Shown piece after piece: positions 8,662-17,633 of a stretch of DNA of 64,000 nucleotides (position 1 is its first letter; every line of letters starts with the position of its first letter). The position numbers and the translations under genes were made by a program. The DNA is from Shewanella sp. UCD-KL21 (GTDB lineage: Bacteria > Pseudomonadota > Gammaproteobacteria > Enterobacterales > Shewanellaceae): positions 62,001 to 126,000 of the forward strand of contig NZ_MPHK01000011.1 of the NCBI RefSeq assembly GCF_001957135.1, in the 5' to 3' direction. The notes below the pieces were generated by a model, which had not been told where the DNA came from, did no database searches, and saw nothing but the letters and a program-made list of their open reading frames with translations.

Positions 8662-10383
8662 ATGAAAAAACTGGCTATCGCTGTTGCAATTGCCGCTGCT
8701 GGTGCAGGCGCATACATGCTATCGAATAACGATGGTGCAACCACTACAGATAACGACATGCTAGCGTATATTCCCGCTGATACTTTATTTTTTTCAGGGC
8801 AACTTACCCCGTTTCCTTTAGAAGACTATTTGTATTCAATGCCTATGGGGCAAAATAGTATTGCCCAGCTAGAGCAGATTGAGCAAGCCGGTCCATATTC
8901 AAGTGCCCAAGAGGGATTTTTTGTCAGTTTATATAAAAGCTATTTAACTAGCCTTGAAAACCCTGAACTGTTTTTAGCAACCTTTGGTTTACCAGCTAAG
9001 ATTGAGTCATATACCTACACTCTAGGGGCATTGCCAGTCTTTAAAGTGCAAGTCACTGATGAACAAGCTATTTGGAAAGTATTGGATAAAGCGTCTGAAG
9101 AAAGCGGTTTAGCCCATAAAACTGAAACCATTGAAGGCTTAGAATACCGCGCTTATTCACTGGTTGATGACGATGAATCGATTGATTTAGTTGTTGCCCA
9201 GCAAGATGGCTGGTTAACAGTAACCTTAAATACCTCATTCAATAAGCCAGAATTATTAGCAACAGCGCTGGGGTTAACTAAAGTTGATAATCCAATTAGT
9301 GACAGTGGCATTATTGAAGATATTATTAAGACTCATGGTTTTTTGAACGACAGTATAAGCTTTATAAACCATGTGGAATTAGTGAAAGGATTAACCTCAT
9401 CTAATGGCAATATGCTGGCTAAACAGTTAACTAAGTTGGGCGAGTTAGATGGCACTGGCAGTGATCCTTTTGCAGAGTTTAAAACGGCTGAGTGTCAAAC
9501 AGAGCTTGATGCTATCGCTGCAAATTGGCCGCGCACGGTTATGGGCTTAAAAGCATTTAATGTCAGCCGTAAAGAAGCCCAGTTTGATGCTGAAATGGTA
9601 GTTGAGTCTAACAACCAAGTGATTTTAGGTGCATTTAATAAAATGCGCGGTTTTATTCCTAGTTTCACTAATAGCCTAACTGACAATGCTATGTCGATAG
9701 CACTGGGGCTTGATGCGGCGCAATTAGCACCTGCATTAACTGAAATTTGGCAAGATTTACAAACGCCGAGCTATCAGTGTGAAGCACTAGCGCAAATTCA
9801 ATATGAAATTAGCGGTCAAAATCCGGCAATGCTAGGGATGATGACGGGCATGGCCAATGGGGTTAAAGGCATGAGTGCAACGATTGTTGATTTCTCTTTA
9901 ACTGACGAAAATGGTGAGCCAGGCTTTAAGCACCTAGATGCACTGATTAGCTTATCGGCTGAAAACCCAGAAATGCTATTAAACATGATTAAGCCATTTG
10001 TGCCTCAGTTAGCCCAAGTTCAACTGGAGACCAATGGTGATCCTGTTGATGTGTCTTCATTGCTAATGCTGCCACCTTCAATGGGGGTAAGCGCTCAAAT
10101 GGCCATTAAAGATCAGCACATTGTGATTTATAGTGGTGATAAAGGTGAGGATTTAGCTAATAAGCTGGCTAAAGAACCGCTGGTCGCTAATGGCTTAGCG
10201 AATATGTCGATTGATTATCAAAAAGTGCTGACGCCGGTATTCTCACTTATTGAAGAAAACGGTGAGCAAGTGCCTGAAGAGCTAGAAATGCTCAAAGATT
10301 ACGATATGCGAATGCAGGTAAACTTTGATATTACCGATAAAGGCATTGTTATCTCAACACGTGGAGATAGCAAAGCTTACTAA
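8662..10383 (+). CDS. Unknown membrane-anchored or periplasmic protein
   Basis: I do not recognise a named family. The 573-residue product begins MKKLAIAVAIAAAGAGAYML, a signal peptide or signal anchor, then a polar linker and a long acidic domain that starts at LAYIPADTLFFSG. The rest alternates short hydrophobic and acidic stretches, with two cysteines (CQTELD, YQCEAL) that could form a periplasmic disulfide. The start at 8662 is favoured over an in-frame ATG 15 bases upstream because GGAG lies nine bases before it. It is monocistronic, with a terminator just downstream. Confidence 0.8.
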   Translation: MKKLAIAVAIAAAGAGAYMLSNNDGATTTDNDMLAYIPADTLFFSGQLTPFPLEDYLYSMPMGQNSIAQLEQIEQAGPYSSAQEGFFVSLYKSYLTSLENPELFLATFGLPAKIESYTYTLGALPVFKVQVTDEQAIWKVLDKASEESGLAHKTETIEGLEYRAYSLVDDDESIDLVVAQQDGWLTVTLNTSFNKPELLATALGLTKVDNPISDSGIIEDIIKTHGFLNDSISFINHVELVKGLTSSNGNMLAKQLTKLGELDGTGSDPFAEFKTAECQTELDAIAANWPRTVMGLKAFNVSRKEAQFDAEMVVESNNQVILGAFNKMRGFIPSFTNSLTDNAMSIALGLDAAQLAPALTEIWQDLQTPSYQCEALAQIQYEISGQNPAMLGMMTGMANGVKGMSATIVDFSLTDENGEPGFKHLDALISLSAENPEMLLNMIKPFVPQLAQVQLETNGDPVDVSSLLMLPPSMGVSAQMAIKDQHIVIYSGDKGEDLANKLAKEPLVANGLANMSIDYQKVLTPVFSLIEENGEQVPEELEMLKDYDMRMQVNFDITDKGIVISTRGDSKAY

Positions 10384-10410
10384 GTTGCTAACAAGCTAGT
10401 CGGGTATTGA

Positions 10411-10453
10411 AAAAAAAAGGTGAACTGTATATAACTGCAGCTTCACCTTTTTT
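10411..10453. terminator. Bidirectional terminator between convergent genes
   Basis: AAAAAAAAGGTGAA and TTCACCTTTTTT form a stem with a 16-base spacer that itself contains CTG..CAG. A runs on one side and T runs on the other let it serve both the plus-strand gene ending at 10383 and the minus-strand pldA ending at 10499. Confidence 0.85.
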
Positions 10454-10498
10454 ATTGTTGTTTTTATTGTTTTTTTTATTATTTATAATGGCTTGTTT

Positions 10499-11398
10499 TT
10501 ACAGAATATCACCAATTGAAACCCCGATCCCAATACGCTGATTATGATGATTATAATCAATCATACTTTCACCATAGCCATTAAAGTACTGAGTATATAA
10601 GCGTAAATTGCCTAATATCGGATAGTTCCAAGTAAACTCTATTGAGCCTTTATTTGGGTTTTGTAAATTATTACGACCCATTAAGGTAAACATATGCTCA
10701 TCAAGGCCATAGACGGCTGTTAACTCAAAGTTGCCCATATAGTCTTCAATATCAGGATTATCATCGCCTTCAGGTGAGTTTGGGGTTACTTTTTCATCTT
10801 CAGGAATACGCCACCACGCTTTAATGCCTTATGCAAAAGGGCCTCTATCAAATACCATGGTGCCGTAGATCCGATTCCAACTGCGTGAAAGTGAACCTGA
10901 CTTGCCGTTAGATTGATGCACAGCCCCCACACCCCAAAACGAATTTGTTAACCCAGCCACTTGCCAATCATTATTAAACAGCATGAACATTTCCGGTTCA
11001 TGGTTAGTTTCTCTAAAAGGTGAGGAAATCTCTTTATTGTAGACTTGCCAGTAAGATTGATTGGTATAAGCAAAATAGAGGTGTCCATTGTCGCCAAAAA
11101 CGTTATACCACAGCGGAAATTTAAAACTTATCTGAAATTTTGCTTCAGCGTTATCAATGACTTCTTCAGTATTTTCATCTTTAGAAAGCGTTATATAAGG
11201 GTCAACATTTGGGTTGTCGTTATAAGTGTATGGCAATATATAATTGACTTTATGGGGGGTGATGACAAAGCGCTCTTCTGAGGTTTTAAGCTCATTTTTT
11301 ACCCTTTTGTCAACGAGCGAGTCCTCGGCTAAAGCAAGTGGACTTAGCGTTATGCACATGGCTGCGCTAAACCATAATCTGATCCATGTTGGTATCAT
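10499..11398 (-). pseudogene. pldA: Outer-membrane phospholipase A, interrupted by one in-frame TAA
   Basis: Both halves match PldA (OMPLA), the calcium-dependent outer-membrane phospholipase, and lie in the same reading frame. The first 189 codons hold a signal peptide (to about residue 24, SPLALA), SSPFRETNHEPE and the catalytic triad in VHQSNG and SRSWNRIYG (His161, Ser163, Asn175; spacing as in E. coli). A TAA at 10831-10829 then stops translation. It is followed in frame by 109 further codons that continue the barrel (GIKAWWRIPED, YGESMIDYN near the end) to a normal stop. Restoring one codon gives 299 residues, close to the 289 of E. coli. Either a recent nonsense mutation or a sequencing error explains it. 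Confidence 0.9.
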
Positions 11399-11637
11399 TA
11401 AAAGCTCCCTTTATTATATTTTTCTAGACTAACACTATGGTTACAAATGAAAAGCGCTGATCATTTTTAGCTTGAGCTTTACAGCAGTCGCTTGATCTTT
11501 ATTTTTCGAAGGCTATTTGATGACATTTAATAGGCTTCATATAACCAAATGGAATAAAAGCTAAGTAATATCTATTATATATGGAATATATAAAGGGCTA
11601 TATTTGATGCTAAGTAAACACTGTGGGGTTTTGGGAA

Positions 11638-12450
11638 ATGGAATTGGTTTCAATACCGGGTCAAGAGGCCAAAGGTAAAGTATGGATAGTCGGTGCAGGG
11701 CCTGGGGATGTTGAGCTTCTCACTCTCAAAGCTTATCGCGTGTTAAAGCAAGCTGATGCCGTCCTGTACGATGCCCTTGTTAGCCAAGACATCTTAGATT
11801 TAATCCCACAAAGTGCAGAAAAAATTGCTGTTGGTAAACGTGCTGGCAAGCATAGCGCCGGCCAAGATGAAATTAATCAGTTACTGGTGACTAAAGCTTA
11901 TACCCGCAAAAACGTCGTCCGCCTTAAAGGTGGTGACCCGTTTATATTTGGCCGTGGTGGCGAAGAGCTGCAAACCTTAGCCGAAACAGGGGTTGCTTTT
12001 GAGGTTGTCCCAGGTATTACTGCTGCCAGTGGCACCGCTGCTTATGCTGGCATTCCATTAACCCACCGAGATTTTTCTCAAGGGGTCACGTTTATTACGG
12101 GTCATTGCCAATTACAAAGTCGGCCGATGGACTGGCAAGGTTATGCAAATCCCAATAATACCCTAGTGGTTTATATGGGCATTTTGAACGCAGAGATTAT
12201 CCGTGATGGACTTATGAGTAGTGGCCGTGATGGTGATACGCCTGTGGCTATTGTTTCTAAGGCGACGACCTCATCACAACAACGTTTTATCGGTAAGTTA
12301 AGTGAGTTATCGCAGCTGGCTGCAGATCCTGCTTTGCAAATGCCGGCATTGATGATTATCGGTGAGGTGGTGTCATTAGCTGACAGCCTCAACTGGTTTA
12401 ATCCTGAAGAGTACTCAGCTGCACAAATTCAGTCTCAAGTGAGTGTGTAA
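11638..12450 (+). CDS. cobA: Uroporphyrinogen-III C-methyltransferase
   Basis: This 270-residue SUMT transfers two methyl groups from SAM to uroporphyrinogen III, giving precorrin-2, the branch point to siroheme and cobalamin. Motifs seen are VGAGPGDVELLTLKA, VRLKGGDPFIFGRGGEE and VPGITAASG. It is the single-domain form, without the CysG dehydrogenase/ferrochelatase part, so siroheme formation needs another enzyme outside the window. ATG at 11638 is preferred over a GTG 15 bases upstream because the family begins near MELVS. Its closeness to cysJIH fits supply of siroheme to CysI. Confidence 0.95.
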   Translation: MELVSIPGQEAKGKVWIVGAGPGDVELLTLKAYRVLKQADAVLYDALVSQDILDLIPQSAEKIAVGKRAGKHSAGQDEINQLLVTKAYTRKNVVRLKGGDPFIFGRGGEELQTLAETGVAFEVVPGITAASGTAAYAGIPLTHRDFSQGVTFITGHCQLQSRPMDWQGYANPNNTLVVYMGILNAEIIRDGLMSSGRDGDTPVAIVSKATTSSQQRFIGKLSELSQLAADPALQMPALMIIGEVVSLADSLNWFNPEEYSAAQIQSQVSV

Positions 12451-12504
12451 CGGATTTTATCTTAAGCTATATTTACCGATACTTTTTGATCGCATGAACT
12501 TAAG

Positions 12505-12535
12505 TGGTCAAGACGACAGTCTTGGCCATTTTTAA
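12505..12535 (+). terminator. Intrinsic terminator after cobA
   Basis: TGGTCAAGAC-GACA-GTCTTGGCCA is a ten-bp stem (one G-T pair) with a four-base loop, followed by TTTTTAA. Confidence 0.85.
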
Positions 12536-12861
12536 TGTTGAGCTATTCAGGCCTGCTATTAATATTTTCCCTTCATACTTGCCCTCATATTTACATTTTT
12601 ATCGCTTCAAGCTAATTCTTATCTCAGTGCTCAGCTTACAAATTTTGATTTTTGTAATTCTCATACAGCTTTTATTGAGATTAGTGTGAACTGTGTCTAT
12701 GTTAAACTGTGATACATGGGTTAGTTACGCATTAGGTAGCGTTTTTGATACTGATTTTTGTGCTTTACTTCCTGTTTTGAAATTGAATATCGGTCTCAGT
12801 TCAAACTTTTGGCCGAATTTAGTCGTTGTTAGTATATTTGTTTCACAATTTATTCAAAAGG

Positions 12862-12900
12862 TGTGACCTCAATAGCGGATTTAGGTCACAAATCTATTTA
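12862..12900. promoter_or_regulatory. Inverted repeat upstream of nqrA
   Basis: TGTGACCT (12862-12869) and AGGTCACA (12893-12900) are perfect eight-base complements separated by 23 bases, ending 34 bases before the nqrA ATG. The spacing is wrong for a single CRP site (TGTGA-N6-TCACA). It could be a pair of half-sites for a regulator or a hairpin in the nqr leader. Confidence 0.5.
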
Positions 12901-12934
12901 TTATGTGGTATCTGAATTTTAAAGGTTACAAGTA

Positions 12935-14296
12935 ATGGCTGGATCCTCAAATCAGGTTATAACAATTAAACGGGGCCTCGATGTGCCTATAGCGGGTGAG
13001 CCGCAACAAATAATCGACGTCACAGCAAAGCCAACCAGAGTTGCCATATTAGGCGAAGAGTATGTTGGTTTAAAGCCGACTATGTTGGTTGAAGAAGGCG
13101 ATATCGTTAAAAAAGGCCAAGCGCTTTTTCAAGATAAAAAGATTGCCGGAGTGACCTTTACTGCACCAGCGAGTGGCGAAGTTATTGCCATTAATCGCGG
13201 TGAAAAACGGGTGCTATTATCGGTAGTTATCCGTTGTAAAGGCGATGATGCAATAAGTTTTGCAACCAGTGATGATGTCTTGGCATTATCCCGCGAAGCG
13301 GTGCAAACCAATCTGGTTAACAGTGGTTTATGGACCGCGTTAAGAACCCGTCCTTTCTCAAAAATTCCTGCGTTAGATACTAGGCCATCGGCAATCTTTG
13401 TTACCGCCATGGACAGTAATCCGTTAGCTGCAGATCCGCGAGTTATTATCGCTGAGCAGCCACAAGCATTTACAGTGGGGATGCAGGCATTAACCCGTTT
13501 AACCGATGGCAAAGTGATGCTGTGTCATGATCAAGGTGAGGCGTTACCTGGCCATGATTTAGCTCAAGTTGAGTCATATCAATTTGGCGGTGTTCATCCA
13601 GCTGGGCTGGTAGGTACTCATATTCACCTGCTGCATCCAGTGAGTGTTGAGCGGGTAGTTTGGCATATTGGCTATCAAGATGTGATTGCCTTTGGCAAGC
13701 TGTTTCAAACCGGTGAGCTATTTAGTGAACGAGTGGTGTCATTTGCAGGGCCCAATGTGTTAAAGCCAAGGTTACTGCGCACCCAATTAGGGGCCGACTT
13801 GGGTGAGCTAGTTGAAAATGAAATTGAAGATATTCACTCTCGGGTAGTATCGGGCTCAGTGCTTTGTGGCCATACCGCAGTTGGGGTTTATAACTACTTA
13901 GGTCGTTATCATAATCAAGTTTGTGTACTGACAGAAAACGCCCGTCACGAGTTATTACCTTGGGTGCGCCGCAATAAAGAAAAGTTCTCACTCACTGGCA
14001 TCATGATGTCAGGCTTTAGCCGTACCAAAAAACTGTTTGATTTTACCACCCATGCTGGTGGCTCTCCTCGTGCGATGATGGCCTTTGGCCAGCTTGCTCG
14101 GGTGATGCCTTTGGATATTTTACCGACCTTGTTGGTGAGAGATCTGGTGGTGCGAGATACCGATGAAGCGCAGCTATTAGGCGCTTTAGAATTAGACGAA
14201 GAAGATCTAGCACTTTGTACCTTTGTTTGTCCCGGAAAGTATGACTTTGGTAAAGAGTTACGTGCTTGCCTAGATATCATCGAGAGGGAAGGTTAA
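12935..14296 (+). CDS. nqrA: Na+-translocating NADH:quinone reductase subunit A
   Basis: NqrA (453 residues) is the peripheral cytoplasmic subunit of the Na+-NQR complex, which oxidises NADH, reduces ubiquinone and exports sodium. The N-terminus ITIKRGLDVPIAGEP and the biotinyl-lipoyl-like segment around residue 60 (EGDIVKKGQALFQDK) are typical. AAAGGT lies about nine bases before the ATG. It is the first gene of nqrABCDEF; its TAA shares one base with the nqrB start (TAATG). Confidence 0.96.
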   Translation: MAGSSNQVITIKRGLDVPIAGEPQQIIDVTAKPTRVAILGEEYVGLKPTMLVEEGDIVKKGQALFQDKKIAGVTFTAPASGEVIAINRGEKRVLLSVVIRCKGDDAISFATSDDVLALSREAVQTNLVNSGLWTALRTRPFSKIPALDTRPSAIFVTAMDSNPLAADPRVIIAEQPQAFTVGMQALTRLTDGKVMLCHDQGEALPGHDLAQVESYQFGGVHPAGLVGTHIHLLHPVSVERVVWHIGYQDVIAFGKLFQTGELFSERVVSFAGPNVLKPRLLRTQLGADLGELVENEIEDIHSRVVSGSVLCGHTAVGVYNYLGRYHNQVCVLTENARHELLPWVRRNKEKFSLTGIMMSGFSRTKKLFDFTTHAGGSPRAMMAFGQLARVMPLDILPTLLVRDLVVRDTDEAQLLGALELDEEDLALCTFVCPGKYDFGKELRACLDIIEREG

Positions 14297-15513
14297 TGAG
14301 TCAGCAACAAAAGAAACCGGGTCATCAGGATCGTTATTACGCTCATGGCGACTCGATGAAAAGTTACTTGCGGTCATTATGGATAGCCCGTGGTCGTAGT
14401 ACCAAAGGTAAAGTCCATGTCCGTGATGCGATTGATGTAAAACGTACCATGCATATTGTGGGTATGTGCTTATTACCCGCCATCTTTTTTGGGATGTATA
14501 ACTTAGGCTTGCAAGCCCAAATTGCCATCATGGCTGGGGCAACTCAACCTGAGAGCTGGCAGTCAGGCTTGTTTTCAATGTTATTTGGCCAATTAACTGA
14601 GCAATCAAGTTTTGTCAGCTTAATGGCTTATGGCGCCAGTTATTATGTGCCAATCTACCTGATGACCTTGTTTGTCTGTTTAGTTTGGGAAGTGGTTTTT
14701 GCCAAAGTGCGGCGCCAAGAGTTACATGAAGGCTTCTTCATTACCGCATTGCTGTTTTCTATCATAGTGCCAGTATCGACACCCTTATGGATTATTGCTG
14801 TAGGCGTGAGTTTTGGGGTTATTGTTGCCAAAGAAATGTTTGGCGGCATGGGTTATAACTTTTTAAACCCAGCGTTAGCGGGTTACGCCTTTATCTATTT
14901 TGCCTATCCGACCGAAGTAGCGGCTCTTAGCCAGTTTGTGGCTGCTGATGGTTTCTCAGGTGCTACCATCTTAACCCAAGCCGCTGCCAGTCGCGCGAAT
15001 ATGTTTGCCGATGTCAGCTGGATTAGCGCCTTATCAGATCCAGCTTGGATGGATGCATTTTTAGGCTTCACTCCAGGCTCTATTGGTGAAACCAGCACAT
15101 TAGCTATTTTGATTGGTGGCGGCGTTATGTTGCTCACCAGAGTGGCAGATTGGCGAGTGGTTGCCGGTGTCATGCTTGGTATGGTGGCTACCGCTATCTT
15201 GTTTAATCTGGTTGGTCTGGAAAAAAGCTCTATGGCTGCTATGCCGTGGACATGGCATTTAGTCACCGGTGGTTTTGCTCTGGGGATGATGTTTATGGCA
15301 ACCGATCCGGTAACCGCCTCTTATACCCGCAATGCTAAGTATGCCTACGGTGCATTAATTGGTTTTATGACCATACTCATTCGAGTGCTGAATGTGAAGT
15401 TACCCGAAGGGATCATGTTGGCGATTTTATTCGCTAATTTATGGGCGCCATTATTCGATTATCTGGTGGCTCGCGCCAACATTAAACGGAGACTAAAACG
15501 TCATGGCCTATAA
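14296..15513 (+). CDS. nqrB: Na+-translocating NADH:quinone reductase subunit B
   Basis: NqrB (405 residues) is a polytopic membrane subunit with covalently bound FMN. The FMN-attachment motif SGAT is visible in DGFSGATILTQ, about residue 220. The first 50 residues are polar; the rest has about ten hydrophobic segments. The start at 14296 overlaps the nqrA stop; an in-frame ATG 30 bases earlier lies inside nqrA and is disregarded. The 3' end overlaps nqrC by 11 bases. Confidence 0.96.
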   Translation: MSQQQKKPGHQDRYYAHGDSMKSYLRSLWIARGRSTKGKVHVRDAIDVKRTMHIVGMCLLPAIFFGMYNLGLQAQIAIMAGATQPESWQSGLFSMLFGQLTEQSSFVSLMAYGASYYVPIYLMTLFVCLVWEVVFAKVRRQELHEGFFITALLFSIIVPVSTPLWIIAVGVSFGVIVAKEMFGGMGYNFLNPALAGYAFIYFAYPTEVAALSQFVAADGFSGATILTQAAASRANMFADVSWISALSDPAWMDAFLGFTPGSIGETSTLAILIGGGVMLLTRVADWRVVAGVMLGMVATAILFNLVGLEKSSMAAMPWTWHLVTGGFALGMMFMATDPVTASYTRNAKYAYGALIGFMTILIRVLNVKLPEGIMLAILFANLWAPLFDYLVARANIKRRLKRHGL

Positions 15514-16273
15514 GAAAGATAGCATAGCAGGCACGATGATTTTTATCATCAGCCTCAGTTTAGTCTGTTCGTTTATGATCACCGGTACCGCTGAAATTCT
15601 CAAAGAACGTAAGCTGGTTAAAAAGCGTGATGAAGTGCAGCAGTTTGTATTACGGGCCGCTAATATTGATATCAGCGGCGGCGACTTTAGGGAATTATTT
15701 GAACAAAGAGTAAGCCCTAAAATGGTAAATCTAGACTCGGGTGAGTTTGTTGAACATGCCAATCTACTTGATTTTGATGAGCGTATGGCAGCGATAAACC
15801 CTGATACATCATCAAAACCTAAAAAAGATACCGCCAAAATTAAAAGCCGTGCAGATAATATCCGCGTATTTGAAGTCTTTGATACTAATGGCAAATTATC
15901 CAGCGTGGTGATGCCCATTTATGGTAAAGGGCTGTGGTCGATGATTTATGGTTATTTGGCCGTTAAGCCAGATTTAAATACCGTTGAGAATATTATTTTC
16001 TACGAACATGGCGAAACCCCAGGTATTGCTGATTTTGTAACAGATCCCCAGTGGACTGACTTATGGAAAGGCAAACAGCTATTTGATGATAAAGGCAAAA
16101 TTTCAATCAAGGTTATCAAAGGCGGCGCTAAAGCAGGTGATATTCACGGTGTTGATGGCGTTAGTGGCGCAACCCGAACGGGTATGGGCATTCAACGTGC
16201 GGTTGAATTTTGGTTTGGTGTAGAAGGTTATCAAACCTTTCTTAACCAGTTTGCCACTACGGAGGCGAAATAA
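15503..16273 (+). CDS. nqrC: Na+-translocating NADH:quinone reductase subunit C
   Basis: NqrC (256 residues) has one N-terminal TM helix (about residues 10-29) and a periplasmic FMN-binding domain. The covalent FMN site is the threonine of [14 protein letters not shown] near the C-terminus. [20 protein letters not shown] and the adjacent segments are family hallmarks. It overlaps nqrB by 11 bases and shares one base with nqrD (TAATG), so translation of the operon is tightly coupled. Confidence 0.96.
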   Translation: MAYKKDSIAGTMIFIISLSLVCSFMITGTAEILKERKLVKKRDEVQQFVLRAANIDISGGDFRELFEQRVSPKMVNLDSGEFVEHANLLDFDERMAAINPDTSSKPKKDTAKIKSRADNIRVFEVFDTNGKLSSVVMPIYGKGLWSMIYGYLAVKPDLNTVENIIFYEHGETPGIADFVTDPQWTDLWKGKQLFDDKGKISIKVIKGGAKAGDIHGVDGVSGATRTGMGIQRAVEFWFGVEGYQTFLNQFATTEAK

Positions 16274-16893
16274 TGAGTACGACTATCTCAACTAAACAAA
16301 TTCTGACCTCACCGATTTTTGCCAATAACCCAGTGGCGATGCAAGTGCTAGGGGTCTGTTCTGCATTGGCTGTCAGTAATTCAATGCAAACCGCATTGGT
16401 GATGACACTGGCGGTGACCTTTGTTTTAGTGTGTTCCAATGTGATCATTTCGAGCATTCGTAATTTTATCCCTAGCAGCGTGCGTATTATTGCGCAAATG
16501 ACGGTCATTGCCTCCTTGGTAATTATCGTTGATATGGTGTTGCAGGATGTGGCTTATGAGCTTTCAAAGCAGTTATCTGTATTTGTCAGTTTGATTATTA
16601 CCAACTGTATCATCATGGGTCGCGCAGAAGCATTTGCGATGAAATACCCGCCGCATTTGGCATTTGTTGATGCGTTAGGTAATGCCATGGGCTACGGGGT
16701 GATTTTATTAAGTGTCGCCTTTGTGCGTGAGCTACTAGGACGCGGAACCTTATTTGGCAAAGAGATATTTACGACTATCGAAAACGGTGGTTGGTATCTT
16801 GCCAATGAAATGTTCACCTTGCCACCAAGCGCATTCTTTTTGATCGGCGTGATGATTTGGGCGATCAATGTTGTGCAGCGTAAGAGAGGATAA
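16273..16893 (+). CDS. nqrD: Na+-translocating NADH:quinone reductase subunit D
   Basis: NqrD (206 residues) is a six-helix membrane subunit, homologous to NqrE and RnfA/Rnf[18 protein letters not shown] at the start and the central [15 protein letters not shown] are typical, with conserved cysteines in both inverted halves that hold the intramembrane iron centre shared with NqrE. Confidence 0.96.
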   Translation: MSTTISTKQILTSPIFANNPVAMQVLGVCSALAVSNSMQTALVMTLAVTFVLVCSNVIISSIRNFIPSSVRIIAQMTVIASLVIIVDMVLQDVAYELSKQLSVFVSLIITNCIIMGRAEAFAMKYPPHLAFVDALGNAMGYGVILLSVAFVRELLGRGTLFGKEIFTTIENGGWYLANEMFTLPPSAFFLIGVMIWAINVVQRKRG

Positions 16894-16898
16894 TGGCA

Positions 16899-17507
16899 AT
16901 GGAACACTATATTAATTTATTTATTCAAGCGGCCTTTATCGACAATATGGCACTGTCTTTTTTCTTAGGCATGTGTACCTTCCTTGCGGTATCTAAAAAG
17001 GTCTCAACCTCCTTTGGGCTAGGTATTGCGGTGATTGTGGTGATGGTATTAGCTGTACCGGTAAACCAGCTGATTTACGTGAATATCCTTGCGCCTGGTG
17101 CACTGGCATGGGCGGGCTTCCCTGAGCTTAACTTAAGCTACTTACAGTTAATTACCTTTATTGGGGTGATTGCCGCATTAGTGCAGATTTTGGAGATGTT
17201 TTTAGAAAGATACATTCCAACTTTGTATCAATCTTTAGGTATTTTCTTACCGCTATTAACGGTGAACTGCGCCATTTTTGCTGGAGTTATTTTCATGGCT
17301 AACCGTGACTATAACTTAGGCGAATCTGTGGTGTTTGCAGCAGGTAGTGCAGTGGGCTGGGCGATGGCCATTGTCTTACTCGCAGGGCTGCGTGAACGGA
17401 TGAAATTTCATGCTATCCCACTAGGGCTGCAAGGAATTGGCATTACCTTTATTACTACAGGTTTAATGGCATTAGGTTTTATGTCATTTGCTGGCATCAC
17501 TTTGTAA
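16899..17507 (+). CDS. nqrE: Na+-translocating NADH:quinone reductase subunit E
   Basis: NqrE (202 residues) pairs with NqrD in the membrane. [18 protein letters not shown] and [12 protein letters not shown] carry the conserved cysteines. The ATG at 16899 is preferred: AGAGGA lies eight bases upstream and family members start MEHYI. An ATG at 16893 that overlaps the nqrD stop would add two residues. A 125-base spacer before nqrF holds a small ORF. Confidence 0.95.
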   Translation: MEHYINLFIQAAFIDNMALSFFLGMCTFLAVSKKVSTSFGLGIAVIVVMVLAVPVNQLIYVNILAPGALAWAGFPELNLSYLQLITFIGVIAALVQILEMFLERYIPTLYQSLGIFLPLLTVNCAIFAGVIFMANRDYNLGESVVFAAGSAVGWAMAIVLLAGLRERMKFHAIPLGLQGIGITFITTGLMALGFMSFAGITL

Positions 17508-17516
17508 GGCGTGAAA

Positions 17517-17633
17517 ATGCAAACAAATTTGAATTCGCTTATAGATGACTCACTCATGCTTGAATCACGGGTTTTAGTAAAACTGAGCCATGAGACTGCT
17601 TGTTATCAGCAACTGTTGAGAAGGTGCATTTAA
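17517..17633 (+). CDS. Candidate 38-residue small protein between nqrE and nqrF
   Basis: This ORF is shorter than usual annotation cut-offs. Its ATG is preceded by TAAGG with seven bases spacing, it starts nine bases after the nqrE stop, and its TAA shares one base with the nqrF ATG (TAATG), the same junction as nqrA-nqrB and nqrC-nqrD. The product begins [18 protein letters not shown] and ends YQQLLRRCI. Leucines spaced three or four apart suggest an amphipathic helix; there is no TM segment. It may be a small Nqr-associated protein or only a coupling device for nqrF translation. I recognise no homologue. Confidence 0.5.
   Translation: MQTNLNSLIDDSLMLESRVLVKLSHETACYQQLLRRCI

Larger units (their letters stand above)
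12451..12934. other. Intergenic region between cobA and nqrA
   Basis: These 484 bases hold the cobA terminator (12505-12535), an AT-rich stretch without a credible gene, and an inverted repeat just before nqrA (12862-12900). The nqr promoter must lie here. Confidence 0.5.

Noticed and set aside
10499..11398. Two separate genes or a frameshift in pldA
   Set aside because: Both parts are in the same frame with exactly one stop codon between them, so a nonsense change explains it without a frameshift.
12504..12689. 61-codon frame after cobA
   Set aside because: It overlaps the cobA terminator and has a composition typical of translated AT-rich spacer.
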